Of a stretch of 64,000 nucleotides of DNA, positions 36,567-45,441 are shown in pieces. Under the pieces are notes generated by a model. The model saw only the letters and a program-made list of their open reading frames with translations. It made no database searches and had not been told where the DNA came from. The DNA comes from an uncultured bacterium (GTDB lineage: Bacteria > Bacillota > Clostridia > Lachnospirales > Lachnospiraceae), in assembly GCA_905214675.1 (NCBI GenBank), contig CAJMMS010000003.1, positions 22,492-86,491 on the forward strand, read 5' to 3'. Each line of letters begins with the position of its first letter. Position 1 is the stretch's first letter. Made by a program: the position numbers and the translations under genes.

Positions 36567-37730
36567 CTATCGTATTTCCTGATAGAAACTTTTTCCTGCA
36601 CCTGTATGTGATATCCCAAGTGCCTCGGCAACTGTTGCCGCAATATCTGCAAAACTCTCTCTGGTATGCAGATCCACACCCTTTTTCAGAGTCTTTCCAT
36701 AGCACAGACAAGGTGTGTATTCTCTGGTATGATCCGTTCCCGGATAACCCGGATCACATCCATGGTCTGCCGTGATCAGCAGCAGATCTTCCTGATGCAT
36801 CTGCGCAAGGAATCTGCCAAGCTGCACATCAAACGCATTTAACGCCGCCGTATAACCTTCGATGTTGTTGCGGTGCCCGTAAATCATGTCGAAATCCACC
36901 AGATTCACAAAACAAAGTCCGGTAAAATCTTCTTTCTGAAGTGCAAAAACACGTTCCATATTTTTGTCATTTCCTTCATTTGCAAAAGTACGGCTGATTC
37001 CCTTTCCGGCAAAAATGTCGTAAATCTTACCGACACCAATCGTCTCCATTCCCGCCTTCTGGATTTCATCAAGTACTGTCTCCTGCGGCGGCAGCAGCGA
37101 AAAATCATGACGGTTGACTGTCCTTGTAAAATCCGGATAACTTCCCACAAATGGACGGGCAATCACGCGTCCCACTGCATGTTCCCCGGTCAGAAGCTTT
37201 CTGGCTATGCGGCAGTCCTCATAAAGTTCTTTTAGCGGCACTACTTCTTCGTGTGCTGCAATCTGAAACACACTGTCCGCTGAAGTATACACGATCAGTT
37301 TTCCGGTTCTTATATGCTCCTGACCATAGACTTTGATCACTTCTGTACCGGAATATGGCAGGTTGCAGAGCGTTCCTCTGTGTGTCTGTTCTTCAAATGC
37401 TTTTATGATCCCATCCGGAAAACCATGCGGATAAACCGGCATCGGCTTTTCCGAAATCAGTCCGGCAATCTCCCAATGTCCAGTCGTGGTATCTTTTCCA
37501 TTTGACTTTTCTGTCATTCTTGCGAAACAACCTTCTGCCGCCCTCTCCTCTTTTTGGGATTCCATACCATCCAGAGAAAAAAGTCCCAGTTTCTCCAGAT
37601 TCGGAACTTTAAGCTTTCCTGTTTTCCGGCAGGTTCCAAGTGTATTGCTGCCCGCATCCCCAAAACGTGCTGCGTCCGGTGCCGCACCGACACCAACACT
37701 GTCCAGCACGATCAAAAATACTCTCTTCAT
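36567..37730 (-). CDS. deoB: Phosphopentomutase
   Basis: Interconverts (deoxy)ribose-1-phosphate and -5-phosphate in nucleoside salvage. I start at the ATG at 37730 (MKRVFLIVLDSVGVG), preceded by GGGGAAGGA, giving 387 residues, typical for DeoB. Alkaline-phosphatase-superfamily metal motifs are VLDSVGVGAAPD at the start, DTTTGHWE near 95 (the phosphothreonine region), DFDMIYGHRN near 285 and TADHGCDP near 325 followed by DHTREYTP. It is the first gene of a unit with the ABC exporter, though no functional link is evident. Confidence 0.96.
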   Translation of the reverse strand: MKRVFLIVLDSVGVGAAPDAARFGDAGSNTLGTCRKTGKLKVPNLEKLGLFSLDGMESQKEERAAEGCFARMTEKSNGKDTTTGHWEIAGLISEKPMPVYPHGFPDGIIKAFEEQTHRGTLCNLPYSGTEVIKVYGQEHIRTGKLIVYTSADSVFQIAAHEEVVPLKELYEDCRIARKLLTGEHAVGRVIARPFVGSYPDFTRTVNRHDFSLLPPQETVLDEIQKAGMETIGVGKIYDIFAGKGISRTFANEGNDKNMERVFALQKEDFTGLCFVNLVDFDMIYGHRNNIEGYTAALNAFDVQLGRFLAQMHQEDLLLITADHGCDPGYPGTDHTREYTPCLCYGKTLKKGVDLHTRESFADIAATVAEALGISHTGAGKSFYQEIR

Positions 37731-37812
37731 TGATCCTTCCCCCTTTGCACGCAACCACACCTGTGCAGGCACATCGTGGTCTCAGGCTCCTGTCCATGGC
37801 ATCATCTATATA

Positions 37813-37841
37813 TCTTATCCATTTTTTACACATTTTACAAG
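37813..37841 (-). promoter_or_regulatory. Possible promoter of deoB
   Basis: On the minus strand TTGTAA (37836-37841), 17 bases, TAAGAT (37813-37818), directly after the terminator of the glycosidase gene. Confidence 0.4.
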
Positions 37842-37845
37842 TAGA

Positions 37846-37885
37846 AAAACCGCCCCTGACAGATTTTCATCTGCCGGAGGCGGTC
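37846..37885 (-). terminator. Rho-independent terminator of the GH2 gene
   Basis: On the minus strand ACCGCC and GGCGGT close a stem (arms 37880-37885 and 37850-37855), strengthened by an inner GGCAGATG/CATCTGTC-like pairing, and end in a U-run (37846-37850). Confidence 0.85.
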
Positions 37886-37937
37886 TGCTCAGCTATCAAT
37901 CCACTTATCCGCTTTTGATATCTGATCTACGTTCTGA

Positions 37938-40900
37938 TTATTTACTAATCTTTACGCTTGCTTTCTGTCCTTTTTTCTTCAGAAGTTTCTGGTAAGCTTT
38001 CAGCTTCTTAGCAGGTACTTTAATCTTTGCTTTCGCATGGATGCCCTTGAATGCCTTGCTTCCGACTTTCTTCAGAGAAGTGGACTTGATCGTGATATTC
38101 TTCAGTTTGCTGTCGCCTGAGAATGCATTTTTGCCGATCGTCTTAACGTTCTTTCCGATCACAACTTTTTTCAGCTTCTTATTGCCCTTGAATGCATTGT
38201 TTGCGATCTCAGTTACTTTGAAAGTATATTTTCCGTCTTCGCTCTTGATCGTTGCCGGTACATTAAAGCTCGTTCCCTTGTTGGAATCCGGTTTTACCAG
38301 AGTTACAGTACCTGCTGTTTCAGAAGATACGGTCACTTTGTAAGTAGCTTTCTTGTACTTGATCACAGTACCAACAGCCGGAACTGCAGCCGGTGTCTCC
38401 GGTGTGGACGGCTTATCGGTAGATGGTGTTTCCGGTTTCTTGTCCGTAGACGGTGTTTGCGTTGCATTGGTCTCTGTTTCAGCCGGTGTCAGAGGAGCCT
38501 TTTTCTCTTCCAGAGCTGCTCTTGCTGCTTTCAGTGCGTCCAGAGCTTTCGCTACCTGTGCTTTTGTTGCATTTGGATCATTCAGTACCGTATTTGCTGC
38601 TGCCAGTGCGGCTTTGTATGTTTTCAGAGAATCACCAGTATATTTGCTTTCATCTACTGTTACATTTACTTCTGTTTTCAGCGGCTCTTTTTCTGTAGTG
38701 GTAGCTTTTTCTTCTTTCAGTGCTGCTTTTGCTGCATTCAGATCTGCCAGTGCTTTTGCTGCATCCACTTTTGTTACATTACCTGCACCAAGCAGTTTTT
38801 CTGCTGCTTTTGCTGCTGCTTTGTATGCATTGTAAGTTGCTTCTGTGTAATGTTCTTTTACTACATTCGCTGCTTCGCCAATTGCAATCTCCAGTTGATC
38901 TAAGAGTTCCTTGCTTGCCGGTGCAAGAGTCAGTGCTTCTTTGGCTGCATCCACTGCGGCTTTTGCTGCTTTTGCTTCTTTCTTTGTTACATCGGTTTTT
39001 GCCAGAACTGCTTTTGCTGCATCCACTGCATCTTTGTATGCATTGTAGGTTGCTTCTGTATAGTCTGCCACCTTGTCCTTGTATGTAGCGAAGTCATTTA
39101 CTGCTTTCTGCAGTTCTGCCTTCAGTGTTGCATCCATCGGCAGGGAAACCAGTGCTGCTTTTGCTTCACGTACTGTACGCAGTGCTTCTTCTGCTTCTTT
39201 CAGTGTTGCACCATCTTTGCCCAGAATTGCATTTGCTGCATCTACTGCAGCTTTGTATGGATCATAAGTTGCTTTTGTATAATCGTCTTTATCGATTTCT
39301 TTTGCTGCTTCGACTGCTGCCTGAAGGCTTGCCTTCACTTCGTCTGAGACTGGTGCAAGTTTCAGTGCTTTCTCTGCATCGTTCAGTGCTGTCAGAGCTG
39401 CATTCATTTCACTCTTTGTTGCATTTGCTTTTGCCAGAACCGCTTTTGCTGCATTTGCTGCTGTCTTATATGCTCTGTAAGTTGCTTTTGTATAGTAATT
39501 TGCGTTTACGGTATCAAACTTATCTGCTGCTGCCTGCAGACTTGCTTTCAGTGCTTCATCTGCTACGGTAGTCAGACCAGCTTTTGCTGCATCTACTGCA
39601 TTCAGCGCGTTTTCTGCTTCCAGAAGGGTTGTGCTGTCCTTGCTAAGAAGTGCCTTTGCTGCATCCACTGCTGCTTTGTATGCATTATAAGTTTCTTCTG
39701 TGTAATCACCCTTAACGATCACATCAAATGCTTCTGCTTCTGCCTGGATATCTGCTCTTACTGCATCTGTAATCGGTGCAGGTTCCAGAGCTTTCCTTGC
39801 ATCCTGCAGTGCTTTCAGCTTCTTCTGTGCATAGCTTTCTGTTGCTGCTTTGTCTTTCAGAATTGCATTTACATTTTCCAGAGCTTCTGCATAACTTGCA
39901 TAAGAATCTGCTGTATAATATTTTTCTTCGTATTCTGCTGTATCTTCTGCCGCTGCTTTCAGGTTTGCCAGTGTAGCTTCACTTACCGGTGTGCCTGTTT
40001 CTGTCATCTTGATCTGATATACATTGGTTGTATTCTGATCTTCTGATGTAACCAGAACTTTGACAATATTGCCTTTATTCGGTACAACGGTTACAGATGC
40101 GTTATCGTTTGCTGTTGCGCTGATAACTGCTTCGTTTGCATCTTCTACGCTTACTTCGTAAGGTGTTTCACTTACTTTTCCGCTTTCAAATCCTGTAACA
40201 TCTGTACCATTTACTTTCAGAGTATCCAGTGTTGCAGTACTGTTTGTTGTATAACCATTTGTGCTTGTCCAGATTTCCAGCTCAGTCAGTCCAACAAAAC
40301 CTGTCTTATGACCATTTTTGCCTTCATCCTGCTGTGTCATGATAAATCTTAAAGCTTTTGCTTTCTGAACATTCTTGAATACCAGTTCATTTGCCTGATT
40401 ACCAACATAATCACCGTGTGTAAACTCAACGTTCTCAAAGTTCTCACCATCTTCGGATACTGCAATGGCTACGTTCTTCGGTACATCTACATTTGTATCT
40501 GTAAAGAACCAAGCTTTGATACTCGCCAGTTCATAAACTTCATCCCAGGTAAAGGTAATAACCGGTGAAGAGTTCAGAAGGTTATCATTCCAGTTAGTCC
40601 ATCTCTCATTACCATTATCCAGAACATCTTTTGTTCCATTTACAATAGACTGCAGGTTATCTGCCGGGGTGCCACAGCTCTCTGTCAGTGTTTTACGTTT
40701 CGGTGCTACGTTTACAGCATCCTTTACCACACCTTCTGCGACACGTACGGTTGCTGTAACCGTTCTTTCTCTTCCTTCTACAGTCGCTTTACCATTTACG
40801 GTAACAACATCGCCAACATTTGCCAGAGCATCTGCACTGACTGCATCCCATACAACCGGATACTCACCGTATGTCGTACCATCCGGCAGAACACCTGCTA

Positions 40901-43900
40901 CCGTTTCCGGAAGTGCCGGAACAAGACCTGCTACCGTTGCTCTTGAGTAATTTTTCATCGCTCTGATGATCGGTTTTACATGAAGGTTTGCAGATACAGA
41001 AATCTCTTCTGTACCAATCTTCAGGGTACCTTCCAGTACATAATCGCCCGGATTGTTGTACATCGCTTCCGTCAGGTTGTTCCATGTGATCGTACCATTT
41101 GCTGTTGTTCCGTCACTCAGTGTACCTTCTACCGTTGTCTCCAGTACCGGTGCCGTTCCCATTACTACGGTATAATCGCCTTTGATATCATAATCTTTCA
41201 GGAACACTTCACCCTGTTTGTCACCCGTTGTGCTTACAAATACAGAATCACCTTTCAGACCTGTAGACTCTGCCTTCAGTACAAAACCGCCTGCACCCTC
41301 GGTGCTGCGTACGATAACGAGTGCTTTTCCGCTGAATGCCTTGATGTTTGCGGTCTTATCACTTGTCAGAACAGATTTCTGCTGGAACTTATCTACGGTA
41401 GAAGGATTTCCGTTGTCCACACCAACGATGGTTCCGTTACCTGTCAAAGTAAAGCGGATGCTGTTGTCTGCGGAGCTTACAAAACGTCCGTCTTTGTCAT
41501 TTACATCAATATCGATGTAGCTTAAGCTGCTTCCGTCAGCCTGGATCTCTGTCTTCTCTGCGGTAACAGCAAGGCTTGTTCCCTCATCGCTGTTTGTTGT
41601 TACAGAAGCAGATCCGAGTGTATCTGTGATCTCATATCCGTCTGCATCATATGCTTTTGCACTGAGCGTACCTTCTGCATATTTGACATTAAACTGGGCA
41701 GCCTGTGCTTTCCACTGTGTGGAGTCGTTGACTGCACTGCACTGTGTACTGTCATTAGCCTCGCTTGTGTAAGTAGCCCACTCATGTCCTGCTGCGGTTG
41801 TTTTTACATTTCTGGTAGAAGTACCGATCAGTTTGCCGTTCAGGTACAGTTCTACTTTTGCTGCATTCGAATAAATGTATACCGGTACTTTTCCGCCGGA
41901 GATAGTTAAATCTTCTGCATTCCAGCTCTGTGGTACGATATGCAGTGTCTGTTTGTCTTTTCTCCACTGGCTGGTATAGAAATAGAAAGAGTCTTTTTCA
42001 AAACCTGCGGTATCGATCACACCAAAGTAAGAAGAGTTCGGTACTGCCAGCTTATCGCCGCTGACACTTCCCACGCCTGTTCCGTTCCAAGGTGTCGGCT
42101 CGCCGATGTAGTCAAATCCGGTCCAGATAAATTCACCGGATACAAAGTCATCTTTCACGGTGTACCACCAGGATTCACGTGCTGTGTTGCCCCAGGATAC
42201 AGCATTGGTATCGTATGCAGTACACTGATAGTCACCTGTCTTTCTGTACTCGGACAGTGTATTGTAGATACCACGGCTGTTGCTCGGGGAAGCAGTCTCC
42301 GTAGCAATGATCTTCCAGTCCGGATGAGTATTATGGATACCACTCATAGATCCCATAGAATAGTTGGCACCTGCAAGACCTTCTCCGTTCTTTGCCAGAA
42401 CTGTAGAAACCTTATTACGGAACTCTGTTGTATTGGCATTTGCCAATCCACCCGGATTATTATCGCCAACAGTGATCGGTCTGGTCTTATCGATTGCTTC
42501 GATATAGCTCTTCATGTTCTTTGCGTACTGCTCGTACTGGCTAGGATCGGTAACACCGAAGTTCAGCTCATTTCCGATATCCCAGATGATAACGGACGGA
42601 TCGTTCTTATCACGGTCAATGTTGGATTCCAGAATAAATTTGTACCAGGTATCCCCTGTAGTCGCACCGAGCAGCTTGTTGTCTGCACTGATGGTCTGAT
42701 TGAAGTGTGTGCTGAAGTCCTGGCTGTTTCCGTTTTTCGGGAATGCCCATCCGTCAAAGGTTTCATCCATAACCATCATACCCAGCTCGTTGCATGCTTC
42801 CAGTAATACAGATGATGGTGTATTGTGAGAGGTACGGATCGCATTACATCCCATCTCTTTGAGTTTTTCAACCTGACGGTAAACTGCATCACGGTAAGAA
42901 GCAGCACCCAGTGCACCCTGATCATGGTGCATGCAGACACCCTGCAGTTTTACGTTTTCACCATTCAGGCTGAAACCGGTATTTGCATCAAAATTGATGT
43001 AACGGAAACCGAACGTTGTTTTATAAGTATCTTTTACTTTTCCACCTACCAGAACTTCGGTCTGTACATAGTACAGATTTGGAGCATCTGTGCTCCACAG
43101 TGCCGGTTTGTTGACTTTCAGAGTCTGTTCTTTCTGCTCTGTGGCATCGGCTGCCAGTGTCACATCGGTCGTAACCGGTGCAGATACAGCATTGCCTTCT
43201 GCATCCAGAACGGTAGTACGGATCTGTGCTGCTGCCTGTGCATTGCCGTCGTTCTGTACTTTTGTCTTTACATTTACAGTAACATCGCCGTCTTTCTCTG
43301 TCGCCAGATTTGGTGTAGTCACGTACGTGCCGTTTCTGGAAACATGAACGGCATCGGTAACGATCAGTTCTACATCACGGTAGATACCAGATCCGGAATA
43401 CCAGCGGCTGGACGGTGTCTTATGTACGACTTTTACGCTGATCACGTTCTCTGTGGTGCCGTCACAGGTCAGGTACTTTGAAATATCAAATGCAAAATCA
43501 TTATATCCATAATGGTTTTCGCCGACTTTTGTGCCATTTACATATACATAGGTATGATTGTAAGATCCATCAAAATTCAGGACAACGCTCTTGCCTGCAT
43601 AATCACTCGGCAGGGTAAAGCTCTTGCGGTACCAGCCGGTACCACCCGGCATAAATCCGGACTCTGCTTCGTTTGAATTGGACGGCTCCTGTGTGATACT
43701 GAAATCGTGCGGAAGATTTAAGTCTCCCCATTCATCTGCCTTGGAATCATCGTAATTCTTTGCTTCTGCCCCTGTTTCATCACCAAAGTGGAATTTCCAG
43801 CCATTGTTGAAATTGATCTCTCTGCCCTCAGATGCTTCCACACCAGCTTCTGCAAGTGCTGCCTGAACCATGGCATCGTCAACCGGTGCTGCCATGACCG

Positions 43901-43976
43901 GTACACTGATACTGCTCATAACCATAGCAGTTGCCATAAGCATAGAAAACCACTGTTTGTTACGTTTTCTTTTCAT
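37938..43976 (-). CDS. Giant secreted GH2 glycosidase (probable beta-galactosidase) with FIVAR repeats
   Basis: A secreted glycoside hydrolase of about 2012 residues, starting at the ATG at 43976 (AAGGAGG upstream; MKRKRNKQ then a hydrophobic signal core). Glycoside hydrolase family 2 domains come first: a sugar-binding jelly roll (about 35-185), an Ig-like domain, and a TIM barrel (about 310-640) with acid/base Glu470 in WDIGNEL and nucleophile Glu615 in SGEFIWTGFDY. Then come Ig-like/Big domains, a discoidin (F5/8) carbohydrate-binding domain (about 1100-1250), a cadherin-like sandwich, and seven FIVAR repeats (about 1345-1840; pattern YTxATYNAYKAAVDAAKAVL). A Pro/Thr linker and a BspA-like leucine-rich end follow. 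There is no LPXTG. It likely acts on host or dietary beta-galactosides; exact specificity is not readable. Confidence 0.9.
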   Translation of the reverse strand: MKRKRNKQWFSMLMATAMVMSSISVPVMAAPVDDAMVQAALAEAGVEASEGREINFNNGWKFHFGDETGAEAKNYDDSKADEWGDLNLPHDFSITQEPSNSNEAESGFMPGGTGWYRKSFTLPSDYAGKSVVLNFDGSYNHTYVYVNGTKVGENHYGYNDFAFDISKYLTCDGTTENVISVKVVHKTPSSRWYSGSGIYRDVELIVTDAVHVSRNGTYVTTPNLATEKDGDVTVNVKTKVQNDGNAQAAAQIRTTVLDAEGNAVSAPVTTDVTLAADATEQKEQTLKVNKPALWSTDAPNLYYVQTEVLVGGKVKDTYKTTFGFRYINFDANTGFSLNGENVKLQGVCMHHDQGALGAASYRDAVYRQVEKLKEMGCNAIRTSHNTPSSVLLEACNELGMMVMDETFDGWAFPKNGNSQDFSTHFNQTISADNKLLGATTGDTWYKFILESNIDRDKNDPSVIIWDIGNELNFGVTDPSQYEQYAKNMKSYIEAIDKTRPITVGDNNPGGLANANTTEFRNKVSTVLAKNGEGLAGANYSMGSMSGIHNTHPDWKIIATETASPSNSRGIYNTLSEYRKTGDYQCTAYDTNAVSWGNTARESWWYTVKDDFVSGEFIWTGFDYIGEPTPWNGTGVGSVSGDKLAVPNSSYFGVIDTAGFEKDSFYFYTSQWRKDKQTLHIVPQSWNAEDLTISGGKVPVYIYSNAAKVELYLNGKLIGTSTRNVKTTAAGHEWATYTSEANDSTQCSAVNDSTQWKAQAAQFNVKYAEGTLSAKAYDADGYEITDTLGSASVTTNSDEGTSLAVTAEKTEIQADGSSLSYIDIDVNDKDGRFVSSADNSIRFTLTGNGTIVGVDNGNPSTVDKFQQKSVLTSDKTANIKAFSGKALVIVRSTEGAGGFVLKAESTGLKGDSVFVSTTGDKQGEVFLKDYDIKGDYTVVMGTAPVLETTVEGTLSDGTTANGTITWNNLTEAMYNNPGDYVLEGTLKIGTEEISVSANLHVKPIIRAMKNYSRATVAGLVPALPETVAGVLPDGTTYGEYPVVWDAVSADALANVGDVVTVNGKATVEGRERTVTATVRVAEGVVKDAVNVAPKRKTLTESCGTPADNLQSIVNGTKDVLDNGNERWTNWNDNLLNSSPVITFTWDEVYELASIKAWFFTDTNVDVPKNVAIAVSEDGENFENVEFTHGDYVGNQANELVFKNVQKAKALRFIMTQQDEGKNGHKTGFVGLTELEIWTSTNGYTTNSTATLDTLKVNGTDVTGFESGKVSETPYEVSVEDANEAVISATANDNASVTVVPNKGNIVKVLVTSEDQNTTNVYQIKMTETGTPVSEATLANLKAAAEDTAEYEEKYYTADSYASYAEALENVNAILKDKAATESYAQKKLKALQDARKALEPAPITDAVRADIQAEAEAFDVIVKGDYTEETYNAYKAAVDAAKALLSKDSTTLLEAENALNAVDAAKAGLTTVADEALKASLQAAADKFDTVNANYYTKATYRAYKTAANAAKAVLAKANATKSEMNAALTALNDAEKALKLAPVSDEVKASLQAAVEAAKEIDKDDYTKATYDPYKAAVDAANAILGKDGATLKEAEEALRTVREAKAALVSLPMDATLKAELQKAVNDFATYKDKVADYTEATYNAYKDAVDAAKAVLAKTDVTKKEAKAAKAAVDAAKEALTLAPASKELLDQLEIAIGEAANVVKEHYTEATYNAYKAAAKAAEKLLGAGNVTKVDAAKALADLNAAKAALKEEKATTTEKEPLKTEVNVTVDESKYTGDSLKTYKAALAAANTVLNDPNATKAQVAKALDALKAARAALEEKKAPLTPAETETNATQTPSTDKKPETPSTDKPSTPETPAAVPAVGTVIKYKKATYKVTVSSETAGTVTLVKPDSNKGTSFNVPATIKSEDGKYTFKVTEIANNAFKGNKKLKKVVIGKNVKTIGKNAFSGDSKLKNITIKSTSLKKVGSKAFKGIHAKAKIKVPAKKLKAYQKLLKKKGQKASVKISK

Positions 43977-44042
43977 ACAGTTCCTCCTTAAATACATAAA
44001 CACGGGGTCATCCCTCTGAAATGATCCCCGAATTGGTGAGTA

Positions 44043-44063
44043 ATACGAAAGCAAAATTCGTAT
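44043..44063 (-). promoter_or_regulatory. Operator-like palindrome downstream of the GH2 promoter
   Basis: ATACGAA (44043-44049) and TTCGTAT (44057-44063) are perfect 7-base arms spaced by 7. They lie about 20 bases after the -10 box, so a bound regulator could block transcription. The leader also holds an imperfect hairpin at 44003-44030 (CGGGGTCAT/ATGATCCCCG). Confidence 0.5.
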
Positions 44064-44083
44064 CATCAAAAATATTCAGTACT

Positions 44084-44112
44084 ATCATACAACAAAAACC
44101 AGAAAGCGTCAA
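44084..44112 (-). promoter_or_regulatory. Promoter of the GH2 glycosidase gene
   Basis: On the minus strand TTGACG (44107-44112), 17 bases, TATGAT (44084-44089). The leader of about 100 bases ends at an AAGGAGG site. Confidence 0.75.
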
Positions 44113-44146
44113 GTTTTTTAGGTCGAACTAACCAACCGCATACATC

Positions 44147-44177
44147 AAAAAAGACAGCCGTTTATGACTGTCTTTTT
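44147..44177 (-). terminator. Terminator of the foldase gene
   Basis: AAAAAGACAG (44148-44157 region) pairs with CTGTCTTTTT (44168-44177) around a 10-base loop. The U-run on the minus strand is at 44147-44152. Confidence 0.8.
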
Positions 44178-44200
44178 CATCCATCCTGCACAGAATCTGC

Positions 44201-45337
44201 TTACTCTGCTGCTGTTTCTGAGACACTTTCTGTTTCTGAGACACTTTCTGTCTCTGTCACCGTGGTCTCACTAATGCTTTCTGTTCCGGCAGCTTCCGTT
44301 GTCTGTGAACTTTCTGTTCCGGTCTCACTCTGCGCTTCCGTTGCAATCTCATAGATATTGTTGAATGTAATCTGTTTTAAGAGATTGCTGTCCTCTGTAT
44401 AATCTGCTGCACTTTCCCATGCATCATACACTTCACTGAACTTGTCACTCTTTCTTTCATTGATGATACGCTCTTTTTTGCTTGCTGTCGCATCTGCGTC
44501 ATACGTAGACTGCATCTGGATCACATAATATCCGGCATCATTCGTCACAACCTCATCTGCCACTTCTCCGTCTTTCAGTTTGTCTGCTGCGGTACGGATG
44601 GACTCATCCAGTGTGTAACTCTCGTCATTATCACCATAAGATGCAGTGCTGACCGTCTTGCTGTCATCCACTTCTTTTACTGCATCTTCCAGTGTCTTAC
44701 CGCCGGCTACGGCATCACATACTTTCTTTGCATTTTCCAGCAGTGCTGCTTTCTCATCATCTGTCATTGCAACACTGTTGCCGTCTGCATCTGTCGTATC
44801 TGCGGTACTGAATACAACATACTGGATGGTTTTCTGTGCAGCCTCATCATCCGTAACATTCGTATCAACATCTGCCACGATCGCATTGGACATTTTGGAA
44901 CGGATCGTATACAGTTCAAGTACGCGTGCCACACGCTCTTTTGTCGCACCCATAGATTTGAGTGTATCCTGGCTGTTGTCATCCATAAACTGCTGTGCGG
45001 CTTCGTCAATCTTATTCTTTTCATCGTCCGTAAGACTTACATTATATTCATCCTGATGCTCTTCCAGGATCAACATCTGTTTTAAGGTACTCATCATGCT
45101 GGTTTTGGTAGAATCACCGTACTGTGTCCACAGACTGTCACCCATATAAGCTCCGTAATAAGCCTGCATCTGTGCCTGGCTGTACCGAAGCAGAATATTC
45201 GCTACGGCATATTCTGTTTTCTGTCCATCCAGAGTAATAATTGCCTGACCTGCATTACCGCATCCGGTCAGCATACCTGCGGTCAGTACAAGACACAGTC
45301 CTGCTGTTGCCAGTCTGTTTTTCATTGTTTTTTTCAC
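44201..45337 (-). CDS. Lipoprotein foldase, PrsA/SurA-like peptidyl-prolyl isomerase
   Basis: A 378-residue membrane-tethered lipoprotein that probably helps exported proteins fold. The start is a GTG at 45337, because AGGAGG lies 8 bases upstream; the ATG 12 bases later would be too far. The signal peptide ends in a lipobox LTGC (Cys about 26). A helical SurA/PrsA N-terminal region (about 40-165) and a parvulin-like domain (about 165-275, with ISYVVFST-like strand start and GYYVIQMQS) follow. A Ser/Glu/Thr tail with repeated ETESVSE ends the protein. It sits just after mfd but has its own promoter. Confidence 0.82.
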   Translation of the reverse strand: MKKTMKNRLATAGLCLVLTAGMLTGCGNAGQAIITLDGQKTEYAVANILLRYSQAQMQAYYGAYMGDSLWTQYGDSTKTSMMSTLKQMLILEEHQDEYNVSLTDDEKNKIDEAAQQFMDDNSQDTLKSMGATKERVARVLELYTIRSKMSNAIVADVDTNVTDDEAAQKTIQYVVFSTADTTDADGNSVAMTDDEKAALLENAKKVCDAVAGGKTLEDAVKEVDDSKTVSTASYGDNDESYTLDESIRTAADKLKDGEVADEVVTNDAGYYVIQMQSTYDADATASKKERIINERKSDKFSEVYDAWESAADYTEDSNLLKQITFNNIYEIATEAQSETGTESSQTTEAAGTESISETTVTETESVSETESVSETAAE

Positions 45338-45412
45338 TGTTTTTTCCTCCTGCTATCTGATGTCAGCACTTTTTATACTGTTTTCTTCTGACATTCCAGT
45401 TCTTTATCGTTC

Positions 45413-45441
45413 ATTATATCCTCTTTCACAGCATCCGTCAA
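45413..45441 (-). promoter_or_regulatory. Promoter of the foldase gene, overlapping the mfd stop
   Basis: On the minus strand TTGACG (45436-45441), 17 bases, TATAAT (45413-45418). The mfd stop codon TGA lies inside the -35 box. Confidence 0.75.

Noticed and set aside
38450..39980. Repeated Leu/Ser-rich plus-strand frames over the FIVAR region
   Set aside because: They mirror the Ala/Lys-rich repeats on the minus strand and are not genes.
41940..42806. 288-codon plus-strand frame over the GH2 catalytic domain
   Set aside because: Antisense to catalytic motifs that must be coding; no start signal.
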